DNA of 64,000 nucleotides, taken from assembly GCA_963853835.1 (NCBI GenBank), contig OY970825.1, positions 24,242,835 to 24,306,834 on the forward strand. The letters run 5' to 3'. Numbering within the stretch: position 1 is the first letter of the stretch; every line of letters starts with the position of its first letter. The notes under the pieces are model-generated. The model was not told the origin of the DNA and did not search any database. It was given only the letters and a program-made list of their open reading frames with translations. Position numbers and translations under genes: made by a program. The DNA is from Calendula officinalis (lineage: Eukaryota > Streptophyta > Magnoliopsida > Asterales > Asteraceae). Below, in pieces: positions 56,055 to 64,000 of the stretch.

Positions 56055-58343
56055 TTACGATAAAAAATCTTGTTCGTCTTGCAAAAACTCTTTCTTCAAC
56101 TTACGAGAAAAGAGCTTACAAGCATCCATACTTAAATCGATTGCAGCAGAAAGTGCGATAAAAAGAGCAGCATCAGCCATACATGTGACATGTTGCACGC
56201 CGACTTGTACCATTGGCTTACTCGATTTCCCTTCACCTTCTACACTTGAACTCATTACAAAACCTTTAATGTTTGATAACGGACTTGCTCTCGAATCTTT
56301 TAACGTTTCGTCGATGCAAAATTTCCCACCTTTTTTAATGTTCATCGTGCCTTCGGAAATCGGAATTCCACTTGTCATGCCGGAATTTGTAACAAGTTCG
56401 AATTTATAACCTAACCCGTCTACAGGGCCTCTTTCACGCCAGGCTTCAAGTCGGCCCCATGGTTTCCAGTTACTAATTGAGGAACCATGTGGTCGAAGGA
56501 TAAGCCAAGCCCCAGGGTTTGACCGTGATACACGGTCAGATCCCTGTGAAGGCACAAAGGGAGTGATCATGGAGGCAGCAGCGACAGACGAGCCAGATAG
56601 ATCATGTACCACAATCATCCACCCTTTTCGTTCCCTTCCGGGTTTTTCTTTTCCACTTGAAAACGTTGTCATCCATCCTCTATTGATATTATTCATCGCG
56701 AAATCAGATGGTAAAGAACTGAAAATTTGACAAATAAAATAAAATAAAATAAAATTTAGTATTATGTACTTCACAACTTTTAATAGATAGTTGCTATAAC
56801 ATTATTAAAAAAAATAGAACTACTTGAATTGATTAATAAGATTAGTCAAAGTCATATGATAAATACATAAAGTCAAACAAGAACAATTAAGAGAAGGTGA
56901 AGGTGGTTAACTAAACCAAAGAGCATTGAACTGACACCAAAATCCTAAGCACATGGTAAGGAATCATGCTGGTGGTTGTCTTTTGACAGTTGTGAGTATC
57001 TTTTATTGGCCAATGTTATTAATTATTAAATATAATCGTTTCATATTATATGTACAAAATAATAGAATTAAGAATTATAAATTACACATTTATATTTAAA
57101 TTAAAAAATGTTAATGATTGCAAGTTGCATTATGAATTATGCATTATGCATAGAGATTGAAGAGCGTAAATATGACATTATCTTAAAAAGGAAGCAATGT
57201 AGGACATGGATAAATCAAGGATTCACTCTAATTATCGATTTCCATTTGTACTTAAAGGAGAACTCTTTTGTTTTCCTATATATTTACTCCATCTAAATAT
57301 TCTATTTCTTTTTAAAGATATTTATTAAATTAAATAAAAAAAGATCTTGTAACATAAAGATTGTAAAGAGTTGTTTGATCCCAACATAACCTTAAACACA
57401 TAAAGAATCTAGAGAACTACAAAAGTATATTAGAACATATTATTCTAAATCACTATATTTGATATATATTTTTGCAAACCAATTTCAAAAATGTGATTTT
57501 TAGTTTATTAATTATTTTCATTTTGTTTTTGAGAAAGTTTTTTAAGTAAAAATTATAGTATAAAAAATTATTAACATTTTTAGTTGGAAATTCTAGAAAT
57601 TAGTTGGAAAAAAAAACATGGACCACTGGTTGATCACCACAACCTTGAACAGGTACAGCTAAGATACAACTCAAGTTTTATGTACAACACAAGACAGTGT
57701 AGGGTATAACTAATCAATGCATGAATGAGCAAACTAACCGTGATCGTGAGTTCCTGTCGGCGCTAAATTTGCAACTAAAAACCGGTTGCCGAATATTCCC
57801 CTGAATTTGAAAAACCACCGGACTACACTCCGGTTCACCTCCGAACTGAAACAAGAACCGGGGATCCGGTTCGGTTCGCACCTTTAAATGCAAACTAGCC
57901 GCAGGTTTGTCCGATTCGCTGCCGAGTTTCATCCAACCGTTTTGAAACACAATGGGTTTAGTAACCGACCCGTCAATGTTAATCACAACCCCGACCCGGC
58001 CCATAATTTTGCCGCCATTAAACCCACAACTCCGGCCCATCCGGCCAGTGTAGACCGAGACGGTTAAGAGTACGGGTTTGCCTTGGAGACGGCGGAGGGC
58101 GGCGGGGTCGAGGTGGAAGTTGATGGCGGAGGAAGTGGAGTCCGGTGGGGAGGTGTCGGAATTGGTGGCGGGGGAGAGTGGGATTAGGGCGGTTTGTGGC
58201 GGGAAGTTTTTTATACGGAGTTTGCAGTAGCAGGGAGTGGCGGAGGAGTGGATGCCGGAGGAGGAGCCGACGGGTTTGGTGGTGAGTGGGAGTTTGAGTG
58301 ATAATGATTCAACTATCAAACGAACAAATGGACATGGATCCAT
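56055..58343 (-). CDS. DUF1005 family protein, two exons
   Basis: Minus-strand exon 1 is 58343-57739 and exon 2 is 56718-56055, separated by a 1020-bp intron with ATCACG|GTTAGT donor and TTTTCAG|TTCTTT acceptor. The frame joins exactly (CG + T = Arg202), giving 422 residues, close to the family norm of about 430. Diagnostic blocks are MDPCPFVRL (1-9), CKLRIKNFP (40-48), VYTGRMGRSCG (98-108), EPDPRFLFQFGGEPECSPVV (158-177) and QGNIRQPVFSCKF (181-193). In exon 2 they are RKGWMIVVHDLSGS, SRSNPGAWLILRP, WKPWGRLEAWRERG, GFVMSSSVEGEGK and ALSAAIDLSMDACKLFSRKL. This is the plant-specific DUF1005 family (Arabidopsis At1g10020, At5g17640 and relatives). Some entries are called formin-like, without support I know of. 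The function is unknown. The unspliced read-through at both exon edges gives misleading extra residues. Confidence 0.93.
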
Positions 58344-58414
58344 AGGAAAGTGTGAAGCTCCGGTGAAGACGATACGGTGGTGTGTGATGAGTTTGATGAA
58401 AGAAAGAAATAGTG

Positions 58415-58420
58415 TTTATA
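58415..58420 (-). promoter_or_regulatory. TATA box of the DUF1005 gene
   Basis: TATAAA on the minus strand about 75 bp before the ATG, followed by a TTTCTTTCTTTC pyrimidine-rich leader. Confidence 0.6.
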
Positions 58421-58766
58421 GCTTCGGAAACATGTACATTTTCATGAATAAATGTCGGGTATTTGACAGCTATTTTCTGTGGGACCCTTGTTTGTTTCTT
58501 ATTGATTAGTTAATTAATTATAATTTTCGATCTACTAATTAATCTGTACCTTAAATCTCCGGTACCTTTTTTAGTATTTTGATATTTTCTCTTCTTTTTT
58601 TTCAAGGGTGAATCCTAAGACTACTCGGGAGGAGTTGGTTATCATTGACACATCGGTAAAATATTGATTTTTTTTTTTCTTTTTTGAAAAACACATGATA
58701 AATCGTAATCAAATTCATGTAACAACGGTCAAACCCAAAACTAAATCCTAAACTTTATTTCATATA

Positions 58767-58986
58767 CAGGGGCGTCTCCGAGATTCTAAGTTCCCTGTGC
58801 GAATAGATGATAATGGCCCCCCTAAATACAAGATTTATATAAAGAGTTGGACATTCTAATTTTTTTTCTATTAAATTATAAAATTGGCTTAAAATTTTAA
58901 GGCTATATACATATGACACATATAAAAATTGGTCCCCTAAAAAATAGGGGTCCTGTACGGCTGCACCTCCTTAAAGTCACCCTTGT
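58767..58986. mobile_element. hAT-type MITE (220 bp)
   Basis: The 8-bp duplication TTCATATA lies at 58759-58766 and 58987-58994. The ends CAGGGGCGTC and the complement CAAGGGTGAC form short inverted repeats of hAT style. There is no coding sequence. Confidence 0.8.
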
Positions 58987-58994
58987 TCATATAT

Positions 58995-60640
58995 ACATGT
59001 ACCAGTTACCATTAATGAGGTAGAAACGACCATTACATTTTGCAGACACCTCCATCGGTTGTGCATGCGTCCAATCCATTTCCACATGTGCATGGGGATG
59101 CGTCCAACAAAACGTATGTATTGGTCGCGGTCGCCTCACGACCTTGCCCTTGGTAGTCGATCTAATGTACTCGCATTAATTTACCTATAACCAATAACAA
59201 GAATGAAATTATATCTTTTCAAATTAATGATATAAGAGACTTAAGATGTAACCAGTTATACATTATTTAGAGATAGAGACACCCCTTTTAAAAATACCTT
59301 AGAAAAATGTTTATACACGAGATTATAATTCATACACAAGTAAAACAATTATACAGTAATAATACAAATTGGTATGACATACACTTTAATCATTGACATA
59401 TTCGTTTAATTAGTTTCATCTTAAAAAATCACAAACTTTATGTATTCGATTAACCTATTGCATTCTGGTTAAGTTAGCCTTTCATGTCTTAGGTGGTGTT
59501 TGATTTTAAAACAAAGAAATTATTTATTATGGAAATTAATTTTAATTTGTTTGTTTATAGCTTAATCTAGGAAAAATAATTTTATGTGCTCGCGTTGATT
59601 CACGAAGACATTCTTATTTTATTCGAACGATAGCAGACCAAGAACCGAGTTTTTTATTTGATGGATTATGACCGATTTCAAGTAAATTTTTCAGTTTTAA
59701 CACTTTAAACTTAGTTTTATACACCTAGTTCCTTGATCAAAGGTCCGTAAAGGGATCAAGCATCGTTTAAGTGTTCGATTTGAGTGTTTGCTGCAACTAT
59801 ATGCTCAATAATTGATCGTATTTTATCTCAGATGATAGATATAAATATCAAAGTATTTGTTACCAAAAGTTTTTTTAAGTCTAATTAGCTTAGTTTTAAG
59901 GTGAAGAAATTGTATTTGCAAAGTAAAAGCATTTTGAACAAAGAAAGCTAGAAAAACATTTGGCGTGGTTTTATTCTAATGTTGCAATTATTATTGTTTG
60001 TTGGAGTTATTGATTGGTTTTCATTTAATTATGTGATGCATTAAAATATAATAACTAATTAATATATTGTTTTTGAGATTAACCATGATCTTTTGTTTGT
60101 TATTTTATTGTTATATTAAATGGTTTTGACCAATCAAGATTCTACAATCCTTAAGTTATAAGATTGAGTCGGTTAAAAATCATGGGGTTATGACTTTAAT
60201 TGTCACTTAAAATATGTATTTCAGTATTAATTATAGTTTTTGAATAATTAAATTTGTTGGCGTTTTATTTCAGTATTTAAAAATGTTATTTACGCTTAAT
60301 CCCTTAATACAATAGTTCATTAGAAAATAAAAGGAATAATTGAATTAAATGGATCATGGTTATACATTGTACGTATTGGGTATGTGTTATAATTTGTGTC
60401 CAAAATTTCTATATGGTTTTTTAGCCCCTTGGAATAATCCATCGTATAAAACATGATTGCTAGTTAACTTAATTCAAAGGGTTGGGTAAGCGGAAATAGT
60501 TAAAGATACTCTTATGATAAAGATGCTGATTTTTACAATACATATTTTAACATACATATCACAAAATTTGTTTTATATATTTGTATAGTTTGTCAAAATA
60601 CTTATACAATATGAACAAGTATTAAAAAATATGGTATAGT
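58995..60640. other. AT-rich intergenic stretch, no gene seen
   Basis: No coding potential or paired termini were found. Confidence 0.5.
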
Positions 60641-62739
60641 AATTAATTCCCTTATGCTAATCAATGTGGGGCCTTCATGGTGTGAAGGTAGATAATGTGG
60701 CAAGCTACCACAGCTTTGAAGGGCCATTGAACGATGTCCCCGCCACGTTGTTCCTTTCATCCATAACTCCTCCATCGTATGCACTACGAGTCCACGATCG
60801 ATCACCGCCATTTTAAAAGTAGAAAGCATGGTGGGCACCACACAGAACACCGCCCCCTCCACACGTGACAAGTATAGTCATATGATGAGTATTTACTTCA
60901 AAATTCTTACGCTGAACGGTTTCCAGGTCCCACGGCTTTGTGAGATATTTACGAAGCTTTGAGTTTCTCTGTCGAACTAACAAAGTTGATACAAGTAGAA
61001 TTTTCATAGTCATTAAAGAAAAAGATCTTGATAATGACATGTATAAGGATTGTCTATAAGAGTAATAAAACTTGTACATTAATTAAAAAATTGTCCCCTA
61101 TATTTTAGGCATTTATTATCCATAACTGAAATTACAAATCTTTTATGCATATTATTAACAGTCTTTAGACTATCATTATCAAAACACTAAAGAAAATGAT
61201 TGCTAGGTGGTTTAAAATAATCTAAATTGTGAGTGCTAATTATGTTCATCAAAGTCAACTCTATAAATCCTATGTTTTTCATTTGAAGTTTAATTGTAAA
61301 AAGTTCTTATTATGAACTTGGTTGTTGAGTTGGCCCTTTAACTTTCTTTTCCCTTTTGAAGTTGGTAGCTTATTTGAAGAGTTTTTACTATAAAGTATTG
61401 CCCACTTAAGCATTTAAGCGTATTTGACCTTGCACATGTAATATACCATTGTATACATAAAATAATCCTTAAGAGGGTTAAATAAAAAAGTTTATATTCA
61501 TAATATATATTATATATTTATTTGGAAGTTTAATTCCCTTTTTACCAATATAAAAATAATATGTTCATTTAATACGAACCAAATGTTTTATTTTAGCAAC
61601 ATTTTATCTTAATTATAGGTTTTAAAATTGTCAAATTAACAAAATCTTTTATTTTAATACTAAGCGAAAGTATCAAGATATATATTTACATATCATTTGA
61701 AACATTTTATAATAGCAAAAAAACAACTCTCTCTTCTCAGCTTTAAGATGGGTTACACATTTCCCGATAGTAAGAGGGGTGCCAACACCCCGTCCTTCCC
61801 CCTCAACACCACTTTTAAACCCATCCTTGAAGGATGCCTTTGGCACCAATCCGTCGTGACTCACGTCACTAAATACACGTCGTCAGGAGGACGGGAAGAG
61901 TGCACGTCGTTGGCTTTTGTGTGAGTGGTGGGTGGGTGTTTGGGGTATATTTTAATATTATTTTAAGTGAGGATGAGTTAGTGATGGGTTACTGGCGTGT
62001 TGTTGGCACGACCTTGTCAGTAACTCGTCGGTAGGGATGTGTTTAGTGATGGGTTTAGTGACACGTCATGGTTGGGATAGGCCTAATGTGTTGTCAAAAT
62101 AATTAGTTTTGTTAAATGAACGTTACATCACTCTCTTCATCACTGATAAAAAAAACTGATGAATTCGTGCAAAACTACGTTGATCAACTACGTTGGTTTG
62201 GTTGGAGTTATCATATACTAATCTGACACGGAGAAAGTTGATGTACCACTAATATGACACCACTGATCAAATTTGGTTTATTCGTTATTAGGATTTAGGG
62301 ATAGTCTGGAAAAATTCCAAGTCAGCCTTTTTGAGGTATGGGTTATCTACTGATCTGGCAAATTAGAAAATAAACAAGGTAAGGACCCCACAGTTTATGC
62401 TTGTGTTGTCAAAAATGGGCAACAAAAACATGCATGAGTCTGAAGGCAACCCATACCCTTCTGTTCTTTCTTCACTCAACATATTATCATCTTTTGTTTT
62501 ATTCACAAGCAACCCCTTTTTCTCATACTCCAAACTTATTATTATTAAAACATAATCTTCACTAAATTATCAGATAAAATTGATATCGTTGTTGATTTTT
62601 TTTTCCCTCAAACTTCCCTGATCGTTTAATTTCTTCTTCCAAAATTTACAGCAACTTAATTTTGGACATACATTAACTTTTTGCCTAACTCTTACCAAGA
62701 AAAATACAAAGCATAAACCATCAATTATATTTAACAAAT
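60641..62739. other. Intergenic stretch with two GC-richer repeat patches
   Basis: GC-richer patches at about 60660-60870 (GGTGGGCACCACAC, GGGCCATTGAACGATGTCC) and 61740-62100 (GGTGCCAACACC, GTGATGGGTTTAGTGA) look like non-autonomous transposons. The second shares phrases with 20.85 kb and 22.4-22.6 kb. Short frames in them have no domain. No clean ends were resolved. Confidence 0.4.
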
Positions 62740-62741
62740 AT

Positions 62742-64000
62742 TTTTTTGGAAACGGCTTTCATTAACACAAAAAAACTAGCACTGGGCTAGACAAAAACAA
62801 GAATTATTCATTACAAGGTAAAATTAACCATTCGGTCCAACTAACTCTAAACTTATTACGACGATTACAAATCCACAAGAACGTAACTTCTTTAATTGCA
62901 TCAACAATAGTGTTCCGTCGGGCTTCACCATTATTAAATGTGATAGCATTTCTATGCCGCCAAATGAACCAAATTACCGCAAACACCACCGCCTCGACAA
63001 TCTTCTTCACTTTAGTACCCAACGAACTCATATCCAAATTGAACAAAAACTCATCCAAAGTATCCACATTTGTATCCACCACTTGTAACCAATGGCCAAT
63101 AGCACGCCACACACCCTTTGTAAATTCACAATTCCAAAAAATGTGGTCCGAATTATCAATACCATCCCCGCACATCACACATTTTAAATCCTCAAACATA
63201 ATACCTCTCATCAATAGATTAACCTTAGTAGGTACTCGGTTTAGGTTAACCTTCCAAAAAAGAATATTCACTTTTCTTGGCACTAAACTATTCCACCTTG
63301 TCTGCACAAGCGAAGAAGGAAGAAATAAAGTATCTAACCACCTTCTTGTACTTTTTACTTCAAACACTCCTTCACTTCCAATGTCCCACACCCACGAATC
63401 CTCCTCGGTCGATAATGCAACACCTTGTAACAATCGATGTAATTCAGCAATATGGGTTTCTTCTCTTCCGCCACGGACAGCTCGACACCACTGCCACCGG
63501 ACCACATTATTCACAAACCGAGCCTCGACCGAGCAATTATTATCAATATCAAGAAGGCTAATTCTTGGATAAACTGAATCTAATGCCCTCGGCCCAACCC
63601 AAACATCTTTCCAAAATCTAGTAGTCCGACCGTTCCCCACTTTTTTCTTCAAATGAGATAACAAATCTATACCAGTTTCTTTAAATCTACATATCATTTT
63701 TATAATTTGTGCCCAAGGAGTCGAGCATAGACTTTGAGCATTCAAATTATCCAACGCCCCTTTATCACCATATATCAACTTTATCACTTTTGACCACAAG
63801 CTAGATGAACTCGTCACAAACCTCCAAACCCATTTTAACACAAGAGCAATGTTAAAAGCATATAAACTTCCGATATCAAGACCGCCATTTTGGTTAGATG
63901 CCAAAACCGTGTCCCAATTTACCCAATGAATCTTTCTCTTCATCTCGGTTCCTCCCCAAAAAAAAAGAAGCTCTCAACTTCTCTAAAATGTGAGCAACAC
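62742..64000 (-). pseudogene. L1-type LINE ORF2 C-terminal part, running off the window
   Basis: On the minus strand 63943-62804 encodes 379 residues of the region after the reverse transcriptase: HWVNWD, GGLDIGSLYAFNIALVLKWVWRF, VGNGRTTRFWKDVWVG and the zf-RVT zinc motif CVMCGDGIDNSDHIFWNC. IWFIWRHRN and SWTEWLILP follow, then a 3' tail near 62742. Upstream, 64000-63950 continues the protein in a different frame (VAHILEKLRAS) across a run of nine T residues, so there is a one-base frameshift there. The reverse transcriptase and endonuclease lie outside the window. The fragment at 6.2-7.4 kb is a related but more decayed copy. Confidence 0.9.

Noticed and set aside
60602..61079. Minus-strand frames of 88-89 residues
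   Set aside because: They lie in a repeat-like patch, without any family resemblance or promoter features.
62910..63572. 220-residue plus-strand frame
   Set aside because: Antisense shadow of the LINE coding region.

Overview
The window is nuclear DNA of a flowering plant, almost certainly a eudicot. It is AT-rich and gene-poor and has spliced genes with GT-AG introns. It carries plant-type Copia, Gypsy, L1, Mutator, hAT, Harbinger, Stowaway and Helitron elements and a piece of mitochondrial rDNA. The Copia element has a long extra reading frame after pol of a kind I remember from Asteraceae proteomes, so a daisy-family plant is my guess. That is recollection, not proof.

Only three ordinary host genes can be supported: an intronless tandem CCCH zinc-finger gene (30632-31705, +), the ribosomal protein eS30 gene (36414-37631, -, three coding exons, the first only 4 nt), and a two-exon DUF1005 gene (56055-58343, -). 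The eS30 gene has a telo-box, a TATA box and two TGGGCC site II motifs. Its second intron carries a MITE.

The rest is largely layered transposons, several defined to the base by target-site duplications (TSDs). A 4.4 kb Mutator-like element (3960-8337) is filled with a 14-bp palindrome and interrupted by an L1 fragment that is itself interrupted by a minisatellite-bearing insert. A second Mutator-like element (14113-17856) holds a 2.6 kb solo LTR, which holds a Harbinger-type MITE. The same LTR family recurs as a nearly complete reverse-strand Gypsy-like element (22590-29452). Its LTRs lack the MITE, so the window contains both the filled and the empty site. A fragment of mitochondrial rrn18-rrn5 lies beside it. 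A noncoding LTR element (38971-43530) carries eight copies of a small hairpin.

The most interesting object is the 11.4 kb Copia element at 44080-55513 (TSD CTAAT, LTRs differing at 2 of 618 positions). It has gag and pol, then an extra coding block of about 3.4 kb. More than 50 copies of ACTACTG or its complement are scattered through its LTRs, spacers and coding parts. The motif occurs on both strands and in different reading frames, which points to a signal at the DNA or RNA level. One hypothesis is that the extra protein, or a host factor, reads this motif, as VANC anti-silencing proteins read motifs dispersed in VANDAL elements. The reading frames here are broken although the LTRs are almost identical, so this copy was probably mobilised in trans.
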